Shown: piece after piece, positions 39,796 through 50,965 of the stretch
Position numbering within the stretch: position 1 is the stretch's first letter
Layout of the letters: each line of letters starts with the position of its first letter
Source of the DNA: JACCZX01 sp963786295
Lineage (GTDB): Bacteria; Pseudomonadota; Gammaproteobacteria; Burkholderiales; Burkholderiaceae_F
NCBI GenBank assembly: GCA_963786295.1
Contig: CAWAYV010000012.1
Span: forward strand, 57,341-121,340
Direction of reading: 5' to 3'
Length of the DNA: 64,000 bases
Made by a program: the position numbers and the translations under genes
Notes under the pieces: model-generated
What the model was told of the DNA's origin: nothing
Databases searched by the model: none
Seen by the model: the letters and a program-made list of their open reading frames with translations, nothing else

Positions 39796-41518
39796 CTAGG
39801 TTGCTCGAGTCGCGTGCTCGTGCAGGCTCGCGCTGTGCCCGGTGATACCCGCGCGGAATCGCGTTCAGAAGTTTTTGCGTGTACTCGTTCTGAGGCGCGG
39901 CATAAATCGCGTCGGCATTTCCGCGTTCGACGATCGCACCCTGGTTCATCACCAGCATGTCGTCCGCCATGTACTTGACCACGGCCAGGTCGTGGCTGAT
40001 GAAGATGTAGGTCATGCCGAATTCGTCCTGCAGATCGAGCAGCAGATTGAGTACCGTTGCCTGCACCGAAACGTCGAGTGCGGAAACCGATTCGTCGCAG
40101 ATCAGTACATCCGGTTTCATCGACAGGCAGCGCGCGATTGCGATGCGCTGCCGCTGCCCGCCCGAAAACTCGTGCGGATACTTGTGCACGCTGTCGTCGG
40201 CAAGCCCGACACGCCGCGAAAGCGCAACCGCCAACGAAAAGCGCTCCTGATCACTGGCGCCGATGCCGTGAATCTTCATCGGCTCGGTCAGAATCTGGCC
40301 GACGGTAAAGCGCGGATTCAAGCTCGCGTACGGATTCTGAAAGATGATCTGAATCTTGCGCCTGTATTCCATCATCTGTCGGTCCGACAGCGATCAACAG
40401 GTCGACACCGTTGTAGAACACCTGGCCTTTCGTCGCGGGCGTCAGCCGCATCAGCATCATGCCGACCGTGGTCTTGCCCGAGCCCGATTCGCCGACTACA
40501 CCGAGCGTGCGGCCCGGGTACAGATTGAAGCTCGCTTCCTTTACCGCCTCGATCGTCTTGTGCTCGAACAAGCCGGTCTTCAGTCGGTATTCCTTGCGCA
40601 AGTCCCTTCGCTTCGACCAGCGGCGTCCCTTCCTGCGGACGCGATTGACGCGACTGCAACACAATTTGCGCCGCGTCCTCGTTGCGCATGAAGTCATCGA
40701 TGACCGGCAATCGCTTCGGTTTGACGTCGAGCCGTGGCCGGCACAACAGCAGCGCCTTCGTGTACGCATCCTGCGGCGCGCCGAAAATTTGATCGACCGG
40801 GCCCGATTCGCGCACCGTGCCTTCGCGCATCACCACCACGTGGTCGGCGATCTCGCCCACCAGTCCGAGATCGTGGCTGATGAACAGCACGCTCATCCGG
40901 TGGCTCGTCTGCAGTCGCGCGATCAGCTCGAGAATCTGCCGCTGCACGGTGACGTCGAGCGCAGTGGTCGGCTCATCGGCGATCAACAAGCTTCGGCTCG
41001 CACGCGATTGCCATCGCAATCATCACGCGCTGCTGCTGACCGCCCGACAACTCGTGCGGATACGCATCGACGCGCGCCTTCGGCTCCGGAATGCCGACTT
41101 CGTTAAGCAGCTGAATGATGCGGTCGTTCAGCGCGCGACCCGTCAGATCGGTGTGCAGCTTCAGCACTTCGGAGATCTGCCAGCCGACGGTGAACACCGG
41201 ATTCAGCGACGTCATCGGCTCTTGAAACACGACCGAAATGTCGTTGCCGCGAATTGCGCGCAGTTCGCTATCCGATGCGGTCAAGACATTGCGGCCGTCG
41301 AACTCGATCCGGCTGGTCGGGCCGATGATCGCGTTTTCCGGCAGCAGTTGCACGATCGCCATCGCCGAGACGCTTTTGCCGGAGCCGGATTCGCCGACCA
41401 GGGCAACGGTTGAATTCTCCGGAACATCGAAGCTGATGCCGCGCACCGCTTCGGCGATCTTGTGCTTACCGAGCCGGAAGGAAACGTGCAGGTCGCGTAC
41501 CGAAACCAGATTGCTCAT
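39796..41518 (-). CDS. yejF: Two-domain peptide ABC transporter ATPase (YejF-like), frameshifted
   Basis: One polypeptide with two nucleotide-binding domains, as in YejF of the oligopeptide/microcin C importer. Domain one (from MSNLVSVRDLHVSFRLGKHK) has Walker A VGESGSGKS, signature LSGGQQQR and Walker B LLIADEPTTALDVT. Domain two has Walker A VGESGSGKTT, signature FSGGQRQR and Walker B VLICDESVSALDVS. At least three frame changes (about 41005, 40610, 40385) break it, and a further one is needed for a TAG stop at 39796-39798. Its ATG overlaps the yejE stop (ATGA). It drives import through the two permeases upstream. Confidence 0.85.
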
Positions 41519-42579
41519 CGCAACTTCGGATCCAGCGCGTCGCGCAGTGCATCGGTAAACAGCGAGAACGCGGTGACGAACGTCGCCATGAAAATCGTTG
41601 CGGCGACCAGCTGCCACCAGTGTCCGAGCACCAGCTCGGCTTGCGCTTCGGACAGCATCGTGCCCCATGAAACCTGATCGACCGGCACGCCGAGACCCAG
41701 GAACGACAGAATGACTTCGGCCTTGATGAAACCGACGACGTAGAGCGACATCCGCACCAGCACGACGTGGCTGACGTTCGGCAGGATGTGCACGAACATG
41801 CGCGACAAATGGCTGGTTCCGATCGCTTCCGCGGCGCGCACGTACTCGCGATTGTGGTGCTTGATGTATTCCGCCCGCACCAGCCGGTACATCCCCGTCC
41901 ATCCGACCAGACCGAGAATCAAAATGACCGTCGTGATGCCGCGCCCGAGCACGGCCGCGAACGCGAAGATCAGCAGAATGTCCGGAATCGACGTGAAAAC
42001 GTTGTAGACCCATTCGAGAAAGTCGCCGACCTTGCCGCCGATGTAGCCCGAAAGTGCACCCAGGATCGTGCCGATCACGGTCGCCAGCAGCGCTGCGAAC
42101 AGGCCGACGAAGATCGATACTTCGGCACCCTTGATCGCCTTGTCGAGCACATCACGCCCAAGGCGATCGGCGCCGAACGGCAGCGTGTCGGCGCGCGGCG
42201 GATCGGCGATCTGAATCTTGGCGGCGCGCGCCTTCCACTCTTCGTACTTCGGCGCCAGCGGATCGATATCGGTCAGGTCGACCGGCTTCGCGTCTTTGGC
42301 AACCACACTCGCCAGCGGATCGGTACCCGTCTGCAGCGGCTTGCGGGCCCGAGGAAGGTCGGCGGCGCATCGGGCACGGCCACTTCCTTCTGCCAGTCGC
42401 CGGCGACGATGCCGAGAAACGACAGCAGCACCAGCAGCGCAAACGCCGCGACGATGACCAGCGACACGACGCCAACCCGATCGTTCTTCAGCCGCCGCCA
42501 CGCGGTCACCCAAACACCGCGCGAGCGCGTTGGCTCAGGCGGAACGCGAATCGATTCGATCGTCGCCGACGGGAATCAT
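41515..42579 (-). CDS. yejE: Peptide ABC transporter permease (YejE/DppC-like), compensating frameshifts
   Basis: Inner-membrane permease of about 354 residues. An N-terminal helix (WRRLKNDRVGVVSLVIVAAF) is followed by a periplasmic region and RLGRDVLDKAIKGAEVSIFV. The EAA loop is EYVRAAEAIGTSHLSRMFVH. The ATG at 42577-42579 overlaps the yejB stop. The total length is a multiple of three, but the frame is displaced near 42560 and about 42345, so the indels cancel. It ends FTDALRDALDPKLR. Confidence 0.87.
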
Positions 42580-43572
42580 TTAAGTACAACTCTCGGGTCG
42601 ACTACTTTGTAGAGAATGTCCGCGGTCAGATTGATCAGCATCGTCAGCACCGCCAAGTAAATCGTCACTGCCTGGATCACCGGGTAGTCGCTACGGTTGA
42701 CCGCCAGCAGAATTTCACGTCCCAATCCCGGGATCGAGAAGAACACTTCGATCAGGAACGAACCGATGAACACACCGGGTAACTGCAGCGCCACGTTGGT
42801 CAGCACCGGAATCATCGCGTTGCGCAGCACGTGCGTGAACAGCACGCGGTTTTCGCTGACACCCTTGGCGCGCGCGGTGCGCACGTAGTCCTGGTTGATC
42901 TCGTCGAGAAAGAAGCTGCGGTACAGCCGCGTCTGCGGCGCCAGCGAAACGAACACCGCCAGGCTGACCGGCAGCACCGCGTAGTAGGTCAGGTTGGTGA
43001 AGAAGCTATCGCTCCACCCCTGCACCGGGAACCACCCAAGGTAAAACCCGAACAACCACTGGCCGACGATGATGTAGACAAGGAACGAGATCGACAGCAT
43101 CACGGTCGTAATCACCATGATCGCCCGATCGGTCACCGAACCGCGCACATAGGCCACCGCCATCGCAGCGATGATGCCGAGCACGGTGTCCAGAATCAGA
43201 ATCGGAATCATCACGGTCAGCGTCGCCGGCAGCCGCGTGCGGAAAATGTTGCTGATCGCCTCGCCGGTCGCCCAGCTGTTGCCCCAATTGAAGGTAAAGA
43301 TGGACTTGACGAAGATCCACAGCTGCACGTACCACGGATCGTTCAAGCCCGAGCTGCTGGCGAATCGCCTCGATCTGCTCCGGCGTCGCAAGCAGGCCGC
43401 CCAGGATCTCCGCCGGGTCGCCGCCGAAGAACTTGAACAGGAAGAATACGAACAGAATGACCCCGGCCAGCGTCGGGACCATTTGCCACAGTCTGCGTAA
43501 GATGTATGCGGCCAACCGGACTGCTTTCGGAAGCGCGGAAGCGCGGATTATGCCGTTGCCGGCTTTCAGCAC
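42576..43572 (-). CDS. yejB: Peptide ABC transporter permease (YejB/DppB-like), one frameshift
   Basis: Inner-membrane permease of about 320-332 residues. The conserved start is YILRRLWQMVPTLAGVILFV, and FKFFGGDPAEILGG follows. After a frame change near 43350 come NDPWYVQLWIFVKSIFTFNW and the EAA loop DYVRTARAKGVSENRVLFTH. The 5' end is uncertain: a GTG at 43570-43572 is possible, as is a TTG closer to LAAYILRRL. It is divergent from the first binding-protein gene at 43601, leaving at most about 28-60 bases for both promoters. Confidence 0.85.
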
Positions 43573-43600
43573 AAGTCGGCGTGATGCGGAGCACGTTTAA

Positions 43601-45442
43601 ATGACGAAACGAGTTTCGAAGAGTCGGCGTGCGTTTACGAAGTCGATGCTGGCACTGCCGGCGGCAGCCTCTTACGCGGTTGCTGCACAGCCGGCTAACA
43701 GCAACGGCGGGCCAAAGGTGCTGCGCTACGCGTTTCGCGTAGCCGAGACAGGATTCGATCCGGCGCAGGTCAACGACTTCTATTCGAGCAGCATCATCGG
43801 CAACATCTTCGATGCGCCTTTGGCGTACGACTTCCTCGCGCGGCCCGACGAAGATCGTGCCGAACACCGCCGAGGCGATGCCGGAGACTTTCAGCCGACT
43901 TCACGACGATCACGGTTCGCATCCGCCCCGGCATCTACTTTCAGGATCACCCGGCGTTCAAGGGCCAAAAGCGCGAGCTGGTCGCCCAGGACTACGTGTA
44001 CTCGATCAAGCGCTTCTACAACCCGAAGTTCAAGAGTCAGAACGTCACTTTGCTTGAAAACTCGAAAATTCTCGGCATGTCCGAGATTCGAGCTGCTGCA
44101 CTCAAGGGTGCGAAGTTCGACTATGACCGCGAGGTCGAAGGCGTGCGGGCGCTGGACCGCTACACGCTGCGCATCAAACTGGGCGAACCCGGGCCACGCT
44201 TCCACCACTACCTGGCCAACAGCTCGTTTCTTGGCGCAGTGGCGCGCGAAGTGGACGAGATGTACGACGAGAAGCAGATGATGGCCAATCCCGTCGGCAC
44301 CGGGCCGTATCGGCTGGTCGACTGGCGGCGCTCGTCGCGCATCGTGCTCGAAAAGAATCCGGGTTATCGCGAGGATTTCTATGACGAGCAGCCGACCGAC
44401 GAATACGGCGCCGCAAGCGGCTGCACGAATGAAAGGGCGCAAGCTGCCGCTGATCGATCGCGTCGAGGTCTACATCATCGAAGAAAACCAACCGCGCTGG
44501 CTCGCATTCCTGAACGCCGAGCACGATCTGGTCGACGAGATTCCGTACGACCTGGCGAATCTGATCGTTCCGAACGGCAAGCTCGCGCCGAATCTGGTCA
44601 AGCGCGGCATTCAGAATGGACCGCGACTATCGCGCCAGCGTCGACATGGCGCTGTTCAATATGGAGCATCCGCTGGTCGGCGGCTACACGCCCGACAAAG
44701 TCGCGCTGCGCCGCGCGATCGGTCTCGCGTATTCGATGCCAACGAGATCCGGCTCGTGCGCAAGGGGCAGTCGATTCCATCGCAGTCGCCGGTGTCGCCC
44801 CTTACTTACGGCTACGACCCCAACATTCAAGAGCGAGATGAGCGAGTACAACCCGGCGCGGGCCAAGGCGCTGCTGGATGCGTTTCGGCTACGTCGATCG
44901 CGATGGCGACGGCTGGCGCGAGTTACCTGACGGACGCCCGTTGACGCTCGAGATGGCGACGCAACCCGATCAACTGTCTCGGCAGCTCGACGAGATCTGG
45001 CGCAAGAGCATGACGGCGGTCAATATCAACATCGTATTCAAGCCCGCCAAGTGGCCGGAGAACCTGAAGAACTCACGCGCCGGCAAGCTGATGATGTGGC
45101 GCGTGGGTTGGGTCGCCGCGCAACCGGACGGCGACACGTTTCTCGCGCTCGGCAACGCGCCGAACATAGGGCCAAGCCAATCATTCGCGCTTCAACCTTC
45201 CGGCCTACAACAAGCTTTACGCGCAGCAGAGGACGTTGCCTGACGGGCCCGAGCGCGACGCGCTGTTCCTGGACGCGAAGAAGCTGTTCGTCGCCTACAT
45301 GCCGTACAAGTTCGTCGGCCATCGCATCGAAACCGCGGTGTTTCATCCGTGGGTGATCGGCTACCGGCGCCATTCGTTCATGCGGGCGATGTGGAAGTAC
45401 ATCGACATCGACAACGACACTAAAGGCGAGCGCGGCGCATGA
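43601..45442 (+). CDS. Peptide-binding protein YejA-like no. 1, multiply frameshifted
   Basis: Periplasmic solute-binding protein family 5, about 613 residues, near the length of YejA. It begins MTKRVSKSRRAFTKSMLALP, where SRRAFTK matches the twin-arginine export consensus SRRxFxK. The mature start is KVLRYAFRVAETGFDPAQVN. Later come PGIYFQDHPAFKGQKRELVA, NPVGTGPYRLVDWRRSSRIV, and the DRDGDGWRELPDG stretch resembling a calcium-binding loop. About eight frame changes interrupt it (near 43855, 43895, 44400, 44625, 44740, 44830, 44880, 45185). It ends WKYIDIDNDTKGERGA; the stop overlaps the next start as ATGA. Confidence 0.82.
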
Positions 45443-47272
45443 CGCTCGATCAGCCGGCGCTGACACGCTCAAGGCGCTCGGCGCTCTTCCGATTGCGCGT
45501 CATCCGCAGCAGCGCAAACATCAGCGCAGAACGGCAAGAAAGTCTTGCGTTATGCGTTCGAGGTGGCGGAAACCGGTTTCGATCCGGTCTCGCTCAGCGA
45601 TCTTTATTCGCGCATCGTCACGGCGCACATCTTCGACGGGCTTTATCGCTACGACTACCTGGCGCGTCCTTTCAAGATCAAGCCGTGCACGGCCGACGGA
45701 ATGCCGGAGGTGTCGGAGGACTTTCGCACCTGGACCGTTCGGCTGAAGCGCGGAATCTACTTTCAGGACGATGCCGCCTTTAAAGGCCAAGCGCAGAGAA
45801 TTGATTGCGCAGGATTACGTTTACTCCTGGAAACGCTTTTTCGATCCTCGCTGGAAGGCGCCGGCGTTTGCGAGCTTGAACGACACTCAAGATGCTCGGC
45901 ATGACCGCAGTTGCGAGAAGCGGCGCTGAAAAGCAAGAAGCCGTTCGATTACGACACGAAGTCGAGGGCATGCGTGCGCTGGATCGCTACACGCTGCAGT
46001 TCAAGCTGGCCGAGCCGCAATCCGCGCTTCATCGAGATCGATGGCGGACAACAGTCTGTGGGGTGCCGTCGCCCGCGAAGTCGTCGAAGCGTACGGCGAC
46101 GAGATTCCCGCGCACCCGGTCGGAACGGGACCGTTTCGCCTTGTCGAGTGGCGCCGCTCTTCTCGCATCGTGCTGGAGCGCAATCCGACCTATCGCGAAG
46201 TCACGTACGACGCGGAACCAAACGCGGACGACGCCGAGGGCCAGGCGCTGCTGCAACGGTTCAAGGGCCGCCGCCTGCCGATGATCGACCGCGTCGAGAT
46301 CTCGATCATCGAAGAAGTGCAGCCGCGCTGGCTTTCGTTCTTGAACAAGCAGTCCGACGTGTCGTGGCTGGTGCCGTATGACTTCGTCAACATCGCCGCA
46401 CCCAACGGCAAACTTGCTCCGTTTCTGGCGAAGCAGGACGTGCAGCTCTATCGCACGCTTGCGTCGGACGTCACGTATCACGTACTTCAACATGGAGGAC
46501 TCCGTCGTCGGCGGATACTCGCCCGACAAGGTGGCACTGCGTCGTGCCATCGGACTGGCGATCGACATCGATCAGGAGATTCGGCTGTTCTGGCGCGGGC
46601 AGGCGGTGCCGGCGCACTCTCCGCCTGATGCCGAACACCGTTGGCTACGACAAGTCGTACGTCAGCATCAACGCCAGGCACGACGTCGCGGAAGCGCGCT
46701 CGCTTCTCGACATGTACGGATATGTCGATCGCGACGGCGACGGTTGGCGGGAGCTGCCTGACGGTTCGCCGCTGGTGCTGCAATGGGCGACCACGCCCGA
46801 TCAGCGCGCGCGTCAGCGCGACGAGTTGCGCCGCAAGGACATGAATTCGATCGGCATCCGGGTTCAGTTCACTCCCGCCAAGTGGCCGGAGAATCTTAAA
46901 AACGCGCGCGCCGGAAAGCTGATGGTTTGGAATCTGGGCTCAGCGCTGCGTCACCCGACGGTCGGCCGTCGTTCGATGCCGGGTCTACCACTCACAAGGG
47001 CGGCCAGAATCTGGCACGCTTCGACAACAAGCGGTTCGACGAGATTTATCAGCGTATTCGAGTGTTGCCCGATGGGCCGGAGCGCGAGCAGTTGTTTTTC
47101 GAAGGCAAGCGACTGTTGAGCGTCTACGTGCCATACAAATATCACGTGCATCGCATCCTGACCGACCTGACCTGGCCGTGGGTCATCGGCTTCCGCCGAC
47201 CACCGTACTGGCGTGATTGGTGGCCGTACGTCGATATCGACGCTGAGCAGCAGGCGAAGGCGATTCGCATGA
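45439..47272 (+). CDS. Peptide-binding protein YejA-like no. 2, multiply frameshifted
   Basis: Second paralogue, about 611 residues. ATG at 45439 overlaps the previous stop. It reads MTLDQPALTRSRRSALF, then after a frame change KVLRYAFEVAETGFDPVSLS, SRIVTAHIFDGLYRYDYLAR, HPVGTGPFRLVEWRRSSRIV, DRDGDGWRELPDGSPL and LPDGPEREQLFFEGKRLLSV. The end WWPYVDIDAEQQAKAI leads to a TGA at 47270-47272 overlapping the next ATG, reached if one of the frame changes is corrected. It is closest to nos. 1 and 3 in the N-terminal lobe. Confidence 0.8.
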
Positions 47273-49085
47273 CGGCTGCGCGAGCTTGCCGCGTTGCTCT
47301 GCAGCGTCTGCTTCAGTCGCGTCTGCCGTCGCAGCCGGCGCCGCGCAGCAACGCCAAGGTTCTTCGCTACGCGTTTCCGATCGCCGAGACCGGCTTCGAT
47401 CCCGCCCAGATCACCGATCTGTATTCGCGCATCGTCACGCACCACATCTTCGATGGGCTGTACCGCTACGACCATCTGGCGCGCCCTTTCAAGATCAAAC
47501 CGAATACTGCGGCCGCGATGCCGGAAGTCTCCGACTGATTTTCGCGTGTGGACGGTCAAGCTGCGGCCCGGCATTTACTTTCAGGACGACCCGGCGTTCA
47601 AGGGGCAACGGCGTGAACTGACCGCGCAGGACTATGTTTATTCATTCAAGCGCTATTTCGATCCGCGCTGGAAGTCGCCCAACTATCCTCGCTCGAAGAG
47701 CACAGGATCGTCGGCATGGCGGCGTGCGCGACGAGGCGCTGAAGTCGAAGAAGCCATTCGACTATGACCGGCCGGTCGAAGGGCTGCGCGCGCTCGACCG
47801 GTACACGCTTCAGTTCAAGCTGGAGGAACCGCAGCCGCGCTTTCTGCATACGCTTGCAACGGGTGACCTGTTCGGCGCAGTGGCGCGTGAAGTGGTCGAG
47901 GCGTACGGCGACGATCAGATCATGAGCAAGCCGGTGGGAACCGGTCCGTTTCGTCTGGCCGAGTGGCGGCGCTCGTCGCGGATCGTGCTGGAACGAAATC
48001 CTACTTACCGGGAGCGCTTTTACGACGCCGAGCCGAATCCGGATGACGCGGAAGGCCAGGCGTCTGCTGCACTCGCTTCAGCGGCCGGCGGTTGCCGATG
48101 ATCGATCGCGTCGAGATTTCGATCATCGAGGAACAGCAGCCGCGCTGGCTGTCGTTCCTGAACCAGCAGCAGGACTTTCTCGAACGCATCGCTAACGAGT
48201 TCATCAACATCGCCGCTCCGAACGGCAAACTCGCGCCGAACCTGCAGCGACAGAACATTCAGCTTTATCGAGTGCTTGCCTCGGATCTGACGATGTACGT
48301 CTACAACATGGACGATCCGGTCATCGGTGGCTACACGCCCGAAAGGTCGCGCTGCGTCGTGCGATCAATCTGGCGACCAATACGCAACAGGAGATTCGAC
48401 TTGCGCGAAAGAATCAAGCGATTCCTGCGCAGGCGCCCGTCATGCCGAACACCGTCGGATTCGATCCAGAATTTCGCAGCGAAAACGGTGAGTACGACTT
48501 GCCGCGAGCGAAGGCGCTGCTCGACATGTACGGCTATGTCGATCGCGATGGGGACGGTTGGCGAGACCAACCGACCGGTCAGCCGCTGACGCTGGAATTG
48601 TCGAGCGAGCCAACCCAGGTGAATCGGCAGTCGCAGAACTGGTTCGCAAGGACATGGCTGCGCTGGGCGTGCGGACCGAATTTCGAATCGCAAAGTGGCC
48701 AGAAAATCTGAAGAGCGCGCGCGCTGGCAAGTTCATGATCTGGCGCGTCGGTTTGTCGGCCGCCTCGCCGGACGGCCAGCCCATCTTCGATCGCGCTTCG
48801 AGCAAACATATCGGCGGACAGAATCTCGCGCGCTTCAAGAACGCGGAGTTCGATGCGATCTACGACAAGATGCGCATGCTGCCTGATGGCCCGGAGCGCC
48901 TGCAGTTATTCGACGAGGCAAAGCGGCTGCTGATTGCGTATGCGCCGTACAAGTGGGGCGTCCACCGCATCCATACCGACATCGCGCAGCCGTGGCTGCA
49001 TGGCTATCGTCGCGGCGCCTATTGGAGCGACTGGTGGCAGTACGTCGATATCGACGCCGAAGCGCAGGCCAAGGCGATTCAGTGA
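47269..49085 (+). CDS. Peptide-binding protein YejA-like no. 3, multiply frameshifted
   Basis: Third paralogue, about 605 residues. ATG at 47269 overlaps the previous stop; the signal peptide is disturbed by indels (an alternative frame gives ASASVASAVAAGAA). The mature part has KVLRYAFPIAETGFDPAQIT, DLYSRIVTHHIFDGLYRYDH, SKPVGTGPFRLAEWRRSSRI, and DRDGDGWRDQPTGQPL. Frame changes occur near 47535, 47705, 48065, 48345, 48640 and 48690. It ends WWQYVDIDAEAQAKAIQ and a TGA at 49083 that overlaps a GTG start. Confidence 0.82.
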
Positions 49086-50965
49086 GCCGGCGACGATTTT
49101 CTGCGAGCGAGCGGCGCGCTCAGCCGCAGTCGGCCGCGCTGCCGCAATCAGCGCGCTGCGCAACAGCCGGCACGCAGAAGGTGTTTCGCTACGCGTTTCC
49201 CGCCGCGGAGACCGGCTTCGATCCGGCGCAGATCTCGCGACCTTTATTCGCGAACGATCATCGTCGCACATCTTCGACTCGCCTGCTGCACGTACGACTA
49301 TCTTGCGCGTCCGGTGCACACTGAAACCGCGCACGGCGGCCGCGATGCCGGAGATCTCGATCGGACTTTCGCACGTTCACCTTGCCGATTCGGCCGCGGC
49401 ATCTTCTTTCAGGACGATCCGGCGTTCAAAGGCGAGCAAGCGCGAGTTGGTCGCGCAGGACTTCGTGTACTCGCTCAAGCGGTTCTTCGATCCGCGCTGG
49501 AAGAGTCCGCTCGTTCGCCGCGCTGGAGGAATACAAGATCTGCTCGGTCTGGCAGAGCTGCGCAAGCAAGCGCTGACAGACCGGACGCGTTTCCCTACGA
49601 CGTCGAAGTCGAAGGACTGCGCGCGCTCGATCGCTACACGTTGCAGATTCGCTTGCGCGAAGCCGCAGCCCGCACTTCGTCGATGAGCTTCGCCGACGCC
49701 CGATCTGTTCGGCGCCGTCGCGCGTGAAGTCGTCGAAATGTACGGCGATCAGATCATGGCTCACCCGGTCGGCACCGGACCGTTCCGGCTAGCGCGACTG
49801 GCGGCGCTCGTCGCGCATCGTGCTGGAGCGAAACCCGACCTATCGCGAAGAGATTCTTCGACGCAGCAACCGCGGCCGACGATGTCCGTGGCGCAGCAGA
49901 TCGCTGTCGCAGCTGAAGGGCCGAAAGCTGCCGCTGGTCGATCGCGTCGAGGTCTACATCATCGACGAGACGCAGCCGCGCTGGCTGGCGTTCCTCAACG
50001 CCGAGCACGACATGCTGTGAACGCTGCCCGCGAACTTCGTCAATATCGCGGCGCCCGAACGGCCAGTTGGCACCAGCTCTGGCGAAGCGCGGCATTCAGA
50101 TGTCGACGCGTATCATCGGTGCCGACATCACGTACACCTTCTTCAACATGAAAGACCCGGTGATCGGCGGCTACACGCCGGAGCGAGTGGCGCTGCGGCG
50201 CGCGCTCATCGCTGGCTACGAACATCGACGAGGAAATCCGGCTGATCCGCGACGCGGGCAGATGGTGCCGGCCCAATCACCGGTTCCACCGCAGACGTTA
50301 CGGCTACGACCCGAGCTTCGTGACGCGAGATGGGCAGCTTACGACTCGCCGCGCGCGCAAAGCGCTGCTCGACACGTACGGCTACGTCGATCGCAACGGC
50401 GACGGCTGGCGCGAGCAGCCCGACGGCTCTCCGCTTGTAATCGAGTATGCGACGCAATCCGACGCAACTCGCTCGACCGCTCGACGAGATTCTGGAAGCG
50501 CAACTTGACGCAGCTCGGTGTTACGCGTCGACGTTCAAGTACGGCAAGTGGCCGGAGCAACTGAAGTCGCGCGCGCCGGCAAGTTCATGATGTGGGGACT
50601 CGGCTCGAGTGCAGGCGGCTTCGACAGCCGACACGTTTCTGCAGCGCGGCTATGGCCCGGCAGCGGGCGGCCAGAACCTCGCGCACTTCGACCATCGCGG
50701 AGTTCAACCGACTTTACGACCGCAGCGAGCGCACTGCCGAATGGCCCGGAGCGACTGGCTGTTGATCCACGAGATGAAGCGATTCGCATTTGCGGCCGTA
50801 TGTGCCTTACAAGGTGCACGGACATCGGATCGTTAACGGACATGTTGCATCCATGGTGATCGAACTATCGTGCGCCACCCGTTTCGCACGCGACTTCTTG
50901 GAAGCACATCGACATCGACATGCGGCGCAGCGCCGGTCGAGCCGCGGCTGACGCAGCTCGCTGAT
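49082..50965 (+). CDS. Peptide-binding protein YejA-like no. 4, heavily frameshifted
   Basis: Fourth paralogue, about 627 codons. GTG at 49082 (MSRRRFSASERRAQ, a twin-arginine-like SRRRF) overlaps the previous stop. Family segments survive in every frame: VFRYAFPAAETGFDPAQIS, FQDDPAFKGE, LVAQDFVYSLKRFFDPRWKS, EMYGDQIMAHPVGTGPFRLA, VGADIT-like GADITYTFFNMKDPVIGGYT, and YVDRNGDGWREQPDGSPLVI. Frame changes come every 50-150 bases, mostly looking like single-base insertions, the densest in the window. It ends WKHIDIDMRRSAGRAAAD with TGA at 50963 overlapping the next ATG. Confidence 0.75.

Noticed and set aside
39158..40375. Apparent fusion of an ABC ATPase with the FFLEELY protein
   Set aside because: There is an ATG with a normal family N-terminus at 39787 and a TAG in another frame at 39796; the open join is best explained by an indel.
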